The notes beneath the pieces are model-generated. The model was not told the origin of the DNA and did not search any database. It saw only the letters and a list, made by a program, of their open reading frames with translations. Of a stretch of DNA of 64,000 bases, positions 55,386 through 63,442 are shown piece by piece (positions within the stretch are counted from its first letter, which is position 1; every line of letters starts with the position of its first letter). Made by a program: the position numbers and the translations under genes. The DNA is from Cystobacter ferrugineus. GTDB taxonomy: Bacteria > Myxococcota > Myxococcia > Myxococcales > Myxococcaceae. The stretch is taken from contig NZ_MPIN01000001.1 of the NCBI RefSeq assembly GCF_001887355.1, positions 1,381,317 to 1,445,316 of the forward strand, written 5' to 3'.

Positions 55386-56228
55386 TCAGTCGAAGTCGGT
55401 CGAGCGCGTGACGTCCTCCCAGGCCGAGATCTCCTCGCTCAAGGCCTGGAGCTTCTCGCGGACCAGCTTCAGCGCGTCGCGGCCCAACAGCAGGTGGACC
55501 GGTGGGTTCTCCGCCGCCACGAGCTTCAGCAGGGCTCGCGCCGCCTTGGCGGGATCTCCCGCCTGTTGGCCACTCTTCTCCTCGCGTGCCTTGCGGATGG
55601 GCTCGAACAGGGCGTCATAGTCGGGGATGCGGCGGGGCGCGCGGATCATCGAGCGTCCGGCCCAGTCGGTCCGGAAGGAGCCGGGGGCGAGCGCCGTGAC
55701 GCGGATGCCAAAGCCTTTCACCTCCTTGGCCAGCACCTCGGAGATGCCCTCGAGCGCGAACTTGCTCCCGCAGTAGGAGGAGATGCCGGGCATCGTGATG
55801 AAGCCGCCCATCGAGGTGACATTGACGATGTGCCCCGCGCGCCGCTGGCGCATGGCGGGCAGCACGGCCTTGATCATCGCCACCGCGCCGAAGACGTTGA
55901 CGTCGAACTGCCGGCGCATGTCCTCCAGCGAGGTCTCCTCCAGCGGCCCCTCGTGGCCGTAGCCCGCGTTGTTCACGAGCACGTCGAGGGCGCCCACCTC
56001 CCGCTCCACCCGGGCCACGGCTGGCCCGATGGCGTCGAAGTCCGTGACGTCCAGGACGAGGGCCCGAGCCCTCCGGGGCTCCAGCGCCTCGAACGCCGCG
56101 CGGGTCTCTTCCCCGCGCACCGTGCCCACCACGGTGTGGCCCGCCTCGAGCGCCGCCCGGGCGAAGGCCCGGCCGAAACCCGAGCTCACGCCCGTGATGA
56201 GGAATGTCTTGCTGTCTGAAGGGCTCAT
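55386..56228 (-). CDS. short-chain dehydrogenase/reductase
   Basis: 280 residues, classical SDR. The cofactor motif TGVSSGFG at about 13-20, NNAG, the catalytic Ser in NVTSMGG and Tyr-Lys in YCGSKFALEG are all present. TVRGEE after the second strand suggests NADP preference. The gene is divergent from a LysR regulator with an 80-bp spacer, the classic arrangement of a LysR target. The substrate is unknown. Confidence 0.9.
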   Translation of the reverse strand: MSPSDSKTFLITGVSSGFGRAFARAALEAGHTVVGTVRGEETRAAFEALEPRRARALVLDVTDFDAIGPAVARVEREVGALDVLVNNAGYGHEGPLEETSLEDMRRQFDVNVFGAVAMIKAVLPAMRQRRAGHIVNVTSMGGFITMPGISSYCGSKFALEGISEVLAKEVKGFGIRVTALAPGSFRTDWAGRSMIRAPRRIPDYDALFEPIRKAREEKSGQQAGDPAKAARALLKLVAAENPPVHLLLGRDALKLVREKLQALSEEISAWEDVTRSTDFD

Positions 56229-56307
56229 GCCCTTCGATGTATCCAGCCCGGCTCGTGCGCGTCCAATACCTCGCACTGGCCCTCCCCAGAGCTTCGAGCA
56301 CTACCGA

Positions 56308-57207
56308 ATGGAACTGCGCCACGTCCGATATTTCCTGGCGGTCGCCGAGGAGGAGAACTTCACCCGGGCCGCGGTGCGGGTGGGCATCGGCCAGCCGCCG
56401 CTCAGCCAGCAGATCCGCGCCCTGGAGCGGGAACTGGGCACGCCCCTGTTCCGCCGTCTGCCCCACGGCGCGCAGCTCACCGAGGCGGGCGAGGCCTTCC
56501 TGCCCGAGGCGCGGGCGATGCTCGCGCAGGCGGAGCGGGCGGTGCGGGCGGCCCAGCGCGCGGCCCGGGGCGAGGTGGGCCAGCTCCGGGTTGGCTTCAC
56601 CGGCTCGGCGGCCTTCTGTCCGCTCGTGCCGGCGGTGGTGCGGGCCTTCCGGCGCGCCCATCCCGAGGTCGAGTTCTCCCTGGAGGAGGCGAACACGACG
56701 ACGCTCCTCGAGCGCCTGGCGGGAGAGGAGCTGGATGCGGCCTTCATCCGGCCCGGGCGCGCGAATCCCCAGGGGGTCCGGGTGTATTCGCTGCTCGAGG
56801 AACCCATGTGGGCCGTCCTGCCCTCGAGCCACCCCCTGGCCCAGGCCGGAGCCGTCGCGCTCGCCGCGCTGGCGCGCGAGCCGTTCGTGCTCTTTCCCCG
56901 GAGCGCCGGGGCCAGTCTCTTCGACGAGGTGCTCTCCGCGTGCCAGCGCGCGGGCTTCGAGCCGAACCTCGTCCAAGAGGTGTCCCAGCTCGCCTCGGTG
57001 GGCAATCTCGTCGCGGCGGAGCTGGGCGTCTCGGTGGTGCCGGCCTCCATGGCCCAGGTGCGGGTGCCGGGCGTCGAGTACCTCCCCCTGGTGGGCGATG
57101 CGCCCGTCGCGAGGCTCGCGCTCGCGACCCGGTTGGACGAGGACTCGGGAGGCGTGCGCCAGTTCGTCACCCTCGCGGAGGCGGAGGGCCGCCGCGGCCC
57201 GGGTTGA
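56308..57207 (+). CDS. LysR-family transcriptional regulator
   Basis: 299 residues: MELRHVRYFLAVAEEENFTRAAVRVGIGQPPLSQQIRALERELG (in part) is a classic LysR winged helix, followed by a ligand-binding domain. The IGQPPLSQQI pattern is like CbbR/BenM-type regulators of aromatic or stress genes. It is divergent from the SDR gene and probably controls it in response to a substrate. Confidence 0.92.
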   Translation: MELRHVRYFLAVAEEENFTRAAVRVGIGQPPLSQQIRALERELGTPLFRRLPHGAQLTEAGEAFLPEARAMLAQAERAVRAAQRAARGEVGQLRVGFTGSAAFCPLVPAVVRAFRRAHPEVEFSLEEANTTTLLERLAGEELDAAFIRPGRANPQGVRVYSLLEEPMWAVLPSSHPLAQAGAVALAALAREPFVLFPRSAGASLFDEVLSACQRAGFEPNLVQEVSQLASVGNLVAAELGVSVVPASMAQVRVPGVEYLPLVGDAPVARLALATRLDEDSGGVRQFVTLAEAEGRRGPG

Positions 57208-57299
57208 ATCCCCGCGTCAGTAGGCCGCGCCGCGCGCCACGAAGGTGGCACGGGGTCCGAACACGAGCTGGGTGCCGCCCCCCAGGTTGAATCCACACC

Positions 57300-57450
57300 C
57301 CTCAGGTGGGCATAGCGCATCGTCATGTCAATGGTGGCATACCCCATCAGTTCCTGGATGACCTTGAGCGGGACGCCCTGCATCGTGAGGTGGCTGCCGT
57401 AGGTGTGGCGCAGGTCGCGCCAGCCGCTCCGCCCCTCGCGTTCGCTGTCC
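57300..57450 (-). pseudogene. tyrosine recombinase (phage integrase) C-terminal remnant
   Basis: The minus strand reads GWRDLRHTYGSHLTMQGVPL, then KVIQELMGYATIDMTMRYAHL, carrying the conserved R-H-x-x-Y/H region and ending at the RYAHL block with the catalytic Tyr. Sequence on both sides is unrelated, so only about 50 residues survive. It marks past integration of a mobile element next to the toxin locus. Confidence 0.65.
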
Positions 57451-57531
57451 CTGGGTTGACTCGGCCGCACGGCCTCCCTGTAATCCCGCGTGGGGTGCTT
57501 CGTGCGCGGAGCCCATGCCAGGAGGTGCTGG

Positions 57532-58653
57532 GTGCCAAGAGGGGTGGCTCTGCTGACATGCATGTTGCTCGTGGGGTGTAGCAGCGCCCCCCGGAGCGTA
57601 CTCCCGGCCACTGGACAGACAAGGTATTGCGTCTACGTCCCGAGCAGCGGCTTTGAGCAGGCAGAACAAGGTGGAGCATCTGCCGCAGCGCCTGCGCCGG
57701 GGGCGAGCTCGCCGACGGCTCCACGTCCCCCGTCCCCACCACCATTGCGAGGGCTTCCTGGCGGAGGCGCAGGAGATGGGGTGCCCCGCGGCATGCTCCG
57801 CCCGGTGCCGCAAGGCGGCACGACCGCGGCAGGAGCAGGCACTGGCGCTGCGGCGGGAGCAGCCCTGGTCACGGGCGGCGCGGTCGTCGCGGCCGCGGGC
57901 AGTGTTCTGCTGCTTTGCTTCACCGTCAAAGCGGTTGTGGAAGGTGAGCAGCCCCCCATCGACATCGCGGACAAGTTCTACGGCACACACTTCGGAGATG
58001 TTTCTGGATGGGTTCAAGGCCGGTATCCCCCAAAGGGCTCTGCGCATCCGGCCACCATCGAGATGGAAATCCTCATTCACCAGGTGCCTGACGGCACAGT
58101 GGACGTGACGACAAGCGCGCCCTTGGCCCAACCTGAATCGGTGTCCCCGCCCCGCGCTCCTCCCAGTGGATGGCCAGATGCGGAATCCGACAGGGAAAGC
58201 AAAAAGAAACGCGGTCGTCTCTATGTGACCTACAGAAAGCTCAACAAGAAAACCAACCTTTACTACGCTGGCCGGACCAGCATGGTCGTTGATCTCGGCC
58301 TGCCTCTCAGACTCCAGGCGGAGTTGGCCATTCGGTTCCGAGACATGAATCATCATGTTGATGAGAACGACGACCCGAAGGATGCTTCATTTGATCAAGC
58401 AAAGCTTGATGTGTTCGACCATGGGGTTACCATCGACTACGATCAGAGGTATGATGATCCAGCATACTGGCGGATTCGCGGAAGAGAGCAGCAACTGATA
58501 GACTTCAGTGGAGGCGCCCAGTCCGACACGGGCAAGCCCCATCGAACCGAGAACGTCGTGCGCGCTGTGGCAAAAGACAACCCGAGGGGCAGACGGTTTC
58601 ACGATGCTGCCACGATTCGCTGGGGCGAACTTCACCGTTACACAGGGTACTAG
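57532..58653 (+). CDS. lipoprotein polymorphic-toxin candidate (SitA-like)
   Basis: 373 residues from GTG 57532, with AGGAGG 6 bp upstream. The signal peptide has lipobox LLVGCSS. Then come a Pro/Ala/Gly-rich linker (about 45-115), a hydrophobic Ala/Gly-rich stretch of about 30 residues (GAALVTGGAVVAAAGSVLLLCF), and a polar C-terminal domain (from about 135) ending VRAVAKDNPRGRRFHDAATIRW. The AT-richer C-terminal codons and an adjacent Imm26-like gene 3 bp downstream fit a toxin-immunity pair. Lipoprotein toxins (SitA) in Myxococcus are exchanged via TraA; assignment to that group is inferred. Confidence 0.65.
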   Translation: MPRGVALLTCMLLVGCSSAPRSVLPATGQTRYCVYVPSSGFEQAEQGGASAAAPAPGASSPTAPRPPSPPPLRGLPGGGAGDGVPRGMLRPVPQGGTTAAGAGTGAAAGAALVTGGAVVAAAGSVLLLCFTVKAVVEGEQPPIDIADKFYGTHFGDVSGWVQGRYPPKGSAHPATIEMEILIHQVPDGTVDVTTSAPLAQPESVSPPRAPPSGWPDAESDRESKKKRGRLYVTYRKLNKKTNLYYAGRTSMVVDLGLPLRLQAELAIRFRDMNHHVDENDDPKDASFDQAKLDVFDHGVTIDYDQRYDDPAYWRIRGREQQLIDFSGGAQSDTGKPHRTENVVRAVAKDNPRGRRFHDAATIRWGELHRYTGY

Positions 58654-58656
58654 GGC

Positions 58657-59112
58657 ATGAGGCCAACGCATAAACCAGGTTCATTCTGGAGAATTCCCCT
58701 CCCAGGCGGCTCCTTCGGCTATGGAAGGGTTCTCGAATGGCATTTCGATGCCTTCTACGATTACAGGACCACCGAGCCGGATGCGGACCTGGACAGGATC
58801 GCATCGAAGCCCGTTCTTTTCAGGATCATGGTCAAGTATCCATACCCGAAGTCATGGGAACTCATTGGGTGGAGAGAGATTGAGGAGCACCTGACGCAAC
58901 CCATTGTCCAATTCAACATGGAGGTGGGCCCACTCCGGCGATGTTGGATTTTCGACACCCTTGGCAATGAGAGAGAGGTGTCCCCCCAAGAGTGTATTGG
59001 GCTCGAGCCAGCGTCTGTTTGGGAATCCCACGGTGTCGAGGAACGTCTGCTCGATGCCTTCATGGGGCGGCCCAACGACAGTCTGGTGCGCATGTGGAAG
59101 GAGTTGGAGTAG
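58657..59112 (+). CDS. Imm26-like immunity protein
   Basis: 151 residues with the Imm26-type start PGSFWRIPLPGGSFGYGRVLEW (in part), an IPL-x-G-x-x-G-Y-G-x-V pattern used by an immunity family encoded next to polymorphic toxins. The rest is polar alpha/beta. It begins 3 bp after the toxin candidate. The sequence is clearly AT-richer than the genome, suggesting transfer. A truncated second copy of its first 35 bp follows at 59.13 kb. Confidence 0.7.
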   Translation: MRPTHKPGSFWRIPLPGGSFGYGRVLEWHFDAFYDYRTTEPDADLDRIASKPVLFRIMVKYPYPKSWELIGWREIEEHLTQPIVQFNMEVGPLRRCWIFDTLGNEREVSPQECIGLEPASVWESHGVEERLLDAFMGRPNDSLVRMWKELE

Positions 59113-59126
59113 CAGAGCGCCTTTAG

Positions 59127-59162
59127 GACATGCGGCCAACACACAAACCAGGTTCATTCTTG
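59127..59162 (+). repeat. truncated duplicate of the immunity gene start
   Basis: About 35 bp starting ACATGCGGCCAACACACAAA repeats the Imm26 gene's first codons (MRPTHKPGSF) with three or four differences, then diverges. This is the leftover of a tandem immunity gene cassette. Confidence 0.65.
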
Positions 59163-59370
59163 AGCCTGGGTTGTTCACGAAGAGCGGCGGATTTCTTGCA
59201 CCAGCACCACGGCCCCAAGGCGACGGGCTCCGCCATGTTGCACGTATGTCGCAGGAGCCCGAGGAATGTGCTGGGACAGGATGGGACGACATGGGATGCG
59301 GCGGGATAACGACTCCAAGTCATTCCGGGCGATTACGCGGTAAGGGCGCGATTCTGCTAAGCCAGGGAAA

Positions 59371-59935
59371 TTAAATCCGTTCAGGGGTAACTCGGAGAGC
59401 CAAGGGAGCCAGCCGACCTGAGTGGCGCAACCTTCGTAGCAACCGGATGGCATCTGGGTAGAACGCCTCGCGCTCCTCAGTGAGCATCCGGCTGAAGTAA
59501 GTATCCTTGATGTGGTCCCAGAAGTTCTCAATCCAATTCAGAGTCTCGGAAGTGTACTTCGGCAACCAGAAGGTGCGCACATGGGGTATGGCTGCCTCAA
59601 GGGCGGTCCGGGAGAGGCGGGAGTTGAAGGGGACGCCGTTGTCGATGACGAGCACGATGCGTCGCCCGGTGCGCTTTGCTCGTCGTACGAGCCGCTCGAG
59701 CAGAGGTAGAAAGAGGGCCGTGGTGACTGTCCTGGACTGGTGGGTAAAGAGAAACTGTCTGGTGGGAAACCGGATGGCTCCGCAGACGGCGACTCGGACG
59801 TTTCGGCCCGGGGTGGGTATCCAGTGCCGACTGCCTCGGCGTCGCCACATCGAGGATACGACCGGCAACAACTCGAATCGGGTGGCGTCGGCGTACCACA
59901 GCTCGAAGTCTATTTCCGGCCAACACACTACTCTC
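59371..59935 (-). mobile_element. IS630-family transposase remnant
   Basis: The C-terminal DDE catalytic part of an IS630-type transposase: the first Asp in LWYADATRF, the second in VIDNGVPFNSR and the Glu in NWIENFWDHIK, with a natural stop at 59371. The N-terminal helix-turn-helix half is missing upstream of about 59935, where the sequence joins a chromosomal gene fragment in the opposite direction. It is therefore not an autonomous element. Confidence 0.8.
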
Positions 59936-59939
59936 GCGA

Positions 59940-60240
59940 GACGCTGGAGGTCTGGTGCCCCGGAGGCCCTGCCTTGGTGCGCGAGCACCTGGCGCTGACG
60001 GTGGAGCGCATGTCTCGCGCGACCCGGGAAGATTGCATGGAGGCCGTGCTCCGGGTGATTCCCGACGTGGTGCGGGCCAACGCCGCGCTCAAGCACCGCG
60101 AGGTGCTCAACGACCCAGGCTTCCTGCGCGAGCGCCTCGACGCGCTTCGCCCAGAGGACTTCGAGGATGTCTCCAGCGCCTACCGCTACGCGGTGAACGG
60201 GCCGCTGTACGCGTGGGACAGGGCATTGGGACGGCCTTAG
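59940..60240 (+). pseudogene. C-terminal fragment of a host gene cut at the IS630 junction
   Basis: The frame reads LVREHLALTVERMSRAT, REDCMEAVLRVIPDVV, NDPGFLRERLDALRPEDF and ends LYAWDRALGRP with a stop at 60240. Codon bias is strongly host-like, but there is no start; upstream is the transposase on the other strand. It is the back third of a helical protein of unknown family. Confidence 0.55.
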
Positions 60241-60270
60241 GAGTTGTTAGCAACGTCTCTGGGCGGGAGC

Positions 60271-60290
60271 GAGTGTCGGACGACTCGTAG
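60271..60290. repeat. dispersed palindrome, partial copy C
   Basis: GAGTGTCGGACGACTCGTAG matches the left arm and start of the centre of the repeat family; the right arm is not preserved. Confidence 0.45.
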
Positions 60291-60413
60291 GGAGCGCGGT
60301 ACTTCTGGTGATTGCCTGTAAAGGGGAGGGCATGATCCCCTTCATGGCCGCTCAGACGTTGAAGTATTAAGAGGAGGGGACTTGGAGTCTGGATGTTGAT
60401 TAGATGCGGACCA

Positions 60414-60465
60414 GTTGCCAGACGACTCGTGGTCTCCGATGTGTCGGAACAAGCTCTTTGATCAG
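60414..60465. repeat. dispersed palindrome, degraded copy D
   Basis: Left arm GTTGCCAGACGACTCG, central GTGTCGGAAC as in copy A, and right arm AAGCTCTTTGATCAGC, keeping the length of about 52 bp. It overlaps the stop codon of the adjacent minus-strand gene. Confidence 0.5.
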
Positions 60466-60863
60466 CGGCCCGCGCACTCCGGAAGCGTCCAGCCCTCGTA
60501 CCCCTTGGTGATGGGGTAGACCACCTGCCCGTCTCCCACCCATTTGGGGACCTCGTCATCTGCTTCGTTCTGGAAGAGGTGCCACTCGGAACTGCGCAGG
60601 AGCACGCCCCGCGCGTCGTGCACCCGGAAGAACGCGGGCGAGCTGAAGAAATGAAAGAAGCGGCTGCTGGGTGTCCGCTCGCCCAGGGAGGGAAAGTAGG
60701 TGGTGACGGAGCAGGTGTGGCTGGGATTCCAGCTCACGCTCACCACTTCGGCTTGTTGGCCGGCCACCCGTTTCAGGAGCAGGTAATAGGCCGTGGGCAG
60801 GGCGACGAGCAGTCCCCCGCAGATCCCCATCAGGAGCAAGAAACGTGAAGGGGGTGCTCCCAT
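60462..60863 (-). CDS. small membrane-anchored protein of unknown function
   Basis: 133 residues. One N-terminal transmembrane helix (FLLLMGICGGLLVALPTAYYLLL) is followed by a polar exported domain with three Cys (HTCSVTTY, LPEC) and Trp/Tyr/Phe-rich strands (RFFHFFSSPAFFRVHD, SEWHLFQNEADDE). It is the last of three minus-strand genes after the LysM protein and could be an immunity or accessory protein; no family is certain. Confidence 0.6.
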   Translation of the reverse strand: MGAPPSRFLLLMGICGGLLVALPTAYYLLLKRVAGQQAEVVSVSWNPSHTCSVTTYFPSLGERTPSSRFFHFFSSPAFFRVHDARGVLLRSSEWHLFQNEADDEVPKWVGDGQVVYPITKGYEGWTLPECAGR

Positions 60864-61013
60864 CAGTCGTCTAGCACTCCTTTCCCGGGCTTCACTCGTG
60901 GGAGACCGGCGGCGTTTCCTGGCTGGGTGTTAGATACTCTTGGGGTTGGTGGGCTGGATGCTATTCCCAGGCAGACACGGAACCAATCATCCAGTTCAGG
61001 GTGCCTCTGACTG

Positions 61014-61066
61014 GGTGTCAGACGACTCGTTGATGGACGAGGTGGTGGATCGAGTTCTTTGACGCC
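61014..61066. repeat. dispersed imperfect palindrome, copy B
   Basis: Left arm GGTGTCAGACGACTCG (61014-61029), a 21-base centre and right arm CGAGTTCTTTGACGCC (61051-61066). It lies 1 bp downstream of a minus-strand gene's stop. Arms and spacing match copy A at 43.1 kb. Confidence 0.65.
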
Positions 61067-61067
61067 C

Positions 61068-61622
61068 TCAGCGTGAACGGTTCCTTGGTTCCTTCTCAAT
61101 GAGGGTGAAGATTCCTCCGCCAGTGTGATGGACGATGGGCGCGAAGGTTTGTGCGAAGGCATTGTCCGCCACCGTCAGGCGCGGCAGGGTGTGAGGGTGG
61201 AAGAGCCGCTTGCTGGGTGGGGCGCTTTCTCTTCGAGCACGCAGTGCCGCGGCAGGTAGGAAGTAGGTCTCATCGAGCGTGCGCAGCAACGCGGGGAAGT
61301 CGCCATCGGAATGGAAGAGGAACTCGGGCTCTGCTCCCAGCATCAATCCCCAGAGGTCTTGCACCAGGGCTTCCCGCTCATCGTACGTCAGCACCCACTG
61401 ACCAAGAGAGTCGTCCCTGTCTCGGCACTTCAAAGATGCTTGGAGCCCCGGCGATGGAGACTCACCCGGCGCCAGAACGATTGCTGAGGGCACATTCAGC
61501 CGGAGGTGTTGCTCGACCAGGCGGACGAGATGGTTGTACTCCTCCCGCTGCATCTCGCCTGGGCTGAACTCGAAGAGATGACGCTCCGCTGGGTCCATCT
61601 CAGAGCCCTCGTTTGAAGCCAT
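61068..61622 (-). CDS. hypothetical protein downstream of the LysM gene
   Basis: 184 residues from ATG 61622. Acidic alpha/beta protein: EEYNHLVRLVEQHLRLNVPSAIVLAPGESP, WVLTYDEREALVQDLWGLMLGAEPEF and FPALLRTLDETYFLPAAAL are the clearest stretches (in part). No domain is recognised. It begins 57 bp after the shifted-frame end of the LysM protein and fits an immunity partner in position and charge. Confidence 0.6.
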   Translation of the reverse strand: MASNEGSEMDPAERHLFEFSPGEMQREEYNHLVRLVEQHLRLNVPSAIVLAPGESPSPGLQASLKCRDRDDSLGQWVLTYDEREALVQDLWGLMLGAEPEFLFHSDGDFPALLRTLDETYFLPAAALRARRESAPPSKRLFHPHTLPRLTVADNAFAQTFAPIVHHTGGGIFTLIEKEPRNRSR

Positions 61623-63084
61623 GTCCCGCGAGCTTCAAGAGAATTCTCAGGATTGCCTTTGCTGGCGGTGAACCCCTCTTATTTCCAAAAGACCGTGACA
61701 TAGGTTCGCCAATCATCCGTGGGAGGTGGCCAACGCTGGAGGTACTCCTCTTGCGCTGCGTCACCCAGGGCTTGCCAGAACGGTAGCCAGGTTTGCAATA
61801 GCCACTTTTCGCTTGTTCCTTGACGCCAACCGCCCCACCATGGATCCACCTCGGGGTATTGAATCCATGGTGGTCTGATTTCTTCTCCTGTGTGCATGGT
61901 TGACCCGAATTAGGCGAGAGCTTATCTGCGAGCAGATCAAATCCGTAATATGCCGCGCCTCCGACAATGACTGCACCGAGTGCGCCTGTGATGACCGCGC
62001 CAGGCCCAGTCTCGATGCCAAACAAGGCACCGACCGCAAAGCCAGCCTTGGCACCAGCGATAGCGCCCCCCCATCCGCCCACCTGACGGATGGACTCGGC
62101 AGCCAAAGGCTTATACGACTTCTGATTGATCGAGCGCTGGGTGGCGTCGGCGACGTCCTTGACGGTGAAGATGACACCCACGACTGTCAGCGCACGCCCA
62201 ATTCTGCCGATATGCTTGGCCTTGCCGAATGCGCCTTCGAGGGCTTTGAGTTCTGCTTCAAGCTGAGCTTTCGTGATCTGCTTGGAAGCAGATTTTCCCC
62301 ACAGCTCTTCGGCACTGCGGACGTACGCACTATGCGCGGCTGACAATTTGCTGACGGCCTTGCCATTCACCTTTCCTTCGATCAGGACTTCCCCTTCGAC
62401 GGTCTGGATGATGTCGATGAGCTTGTCCACTCGAGATTTAGCCCCCGGGTTCTGAGCAGCAAACTGCTTGAGTTCAGTGACGAGTTGCTCCATCGGGACA
62501 ATCTTGGCACCTGCCGCCTCGGCTTTGGCGAGGTCAATTAGAAGAGGAGCGCCATTGATGGATGGGGCTCCGAACACCTTCTGACTTGTCGAGAGGAACT
62601 GGCTGCTCGCTGGCTTCAGGGCCATCGCATGCTCAGCTGGGGTGATCTTCCCCAGAAGGTTCGCGGGCAAGAGCGAAAAATCCTTGGGGATCACCGCAAC
62701 CTTTCTGATGACCTTTCCACTCATCTCGGACAGTTGCTCGAACACGACGAACAAGGAACCCCGAGCCCACGCAAGTGTTGCTGGAGTTTGAGCCTGATTG
62801 GACTGCTTCGTGCCGAGGGATGGGCTCGACACAGGCGTATATCCCCAGAGCCCATTCAAGCTGGCCATCTCTGCCCAGCTGTTCGTGGATTGCTTCGTGG
62901 CGAAGAGTGGACTGGGCATAAGTGACTGCGCACCCGGCAACTCGAGTTGCTGGCCAACCAAGAGGAAGTTTGGATGGGCGAGTCTATTCAAGCTGGCAAT
63001 CTCCGGCCAGCGGTTCGCGTTGCCAAGCCTCTTCGCGGCGATGCCGATCAACGTGTCTTGGGGTTGAACGATGTACTGGGGCAT
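61600..63084 (-). CDS. LysM/glycine-zipper protein, effector-like, with a probable C-terminal frameshift
   Basis: From ATG 63084 (GGAGA ribosome site). A LysM domain occupies residues 3-50 (YIVQPQDTLIGIAAKRLGN...NFLLVGQQLELP). A long helical middle and a Gly/Ala-rich glycine-zipper segment follow (GGWGGAIAGAKAGFAVGALFG, in part) up to YYGFDLLADKLSPN. After that the open frame runs to 61600 with implausible basic sequence, while the neighbouring frame holds a convincing Trp-rich tail. The layout (binding domain, membrane-active zipper, variable tail, small downstream gene) resembles secreted effectors. Confidence 0.6.
   Translation of the reverse strand: MPQYIVQPQDTLIGIAAKRLGNANRWPEIASLNRLAHPNFLLVGQQLELPGAQSLMPSPLFATKQSTNSWAEMASLNGLWGYTPVSSPSLGTKQSNQAQTPATLAWARGSLFVVFEQLSEMSGKVIRKVAVIPKDFSLLPANLLGKITPAEHAMALKPASSQFLSTSQKVFGAPSINGAPLLIDLAKAEAAGAKIVPMEQLVTELKQFAAQNPGAKSRVDKLIDIIQTVEGEVLIEGKVNGKAVSKLSAAHSAYVRSAEELWGKSASKQITKAQLEAELKALEGAFGKAKHIGRIGRALTVVGVIFTVKDVADATQRSINQKSYKPLAAESIRQVGGWGGAIAGAKAGFAVGALFGIETGPGAVITGALGAVIVGGAAYYGFDLLADKLSPNSGQPCTQEKKSDHHGFNTPRWIHGGAVGVKEQAKSGYCKPGYRSGKPWVTQRKRSTSSVGHLPRMIGEPMSRSFGNKRGSPPAKAILRILLKLAGHGFKRGL
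61679..61897 (-). CDS. Trp-rich C-terminal segment in the shifted frame
   Basis: 72 residues in a frame one base off the LysM gene: PPWIQYPEVDPWWGGWRQG, KWLLQTWLPFWQALGD, YLQRWPPPTDDWRTYVTVFWK. Its composition is strongly protein-like, and it continues the LysM protein if one base is added or removed near 61900. The ATG at 61897 has no ribosome site, so a frameshift is likelier than a separate gene. Confidence 0.55.
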   Translation of the reverse strand: MHTGEEIRPPWIQYPEVDPWWGGWRQGTSEKWLLQTWLPFWQALGDAAQEEYLQRWPPPTDDWRTYVTVFWK

Positions 63085-63442
63085 GCAGTATCTCCAAGGA
63101 GAGGACGGCAAAGCACCCTCTGGTTTGGCTAAGGTCTCATACCACCTCAAGCGGGACTTGTACCACTCGGCGAACGCCGTGCCACCTCACTCTCGTCGTC
63201 GACAAGGCCGCATTTGTTCCAAACCCTCGCCACGAGGGTACTGGCGGTCACCGGACCGGCGCTCCGGGCCGTACACAGGCTGGCCACCTGCGTGAGGGCA
63301 GGGGCAGGGCGCTAACACTACTGCGTTAGTGGTGTGAGGAACCCTACCGGAGCAGCCAGGAAGCGGCTGGCCGGCTGCTTGGTGTCAAAGGTCAACTCGT
63401 GCGTACTACTTGGGAGGTGGATAACGATTGAGCGAGTCCGAC
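63085..63442. other. spacer between the LysM gene and the IS701-like element
   Basis: About 360 bp. Minus-strand sequence just upstream of the LysM start reads AEWYKSRLRWYETLAKPEG, possibly the tail of a lost upstream gene. Near 63315 a CTAAC...GTTAG pair lies before GTGTGAGGAACCC and may be near the left end of the insertion element. Confidence 0.35.
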
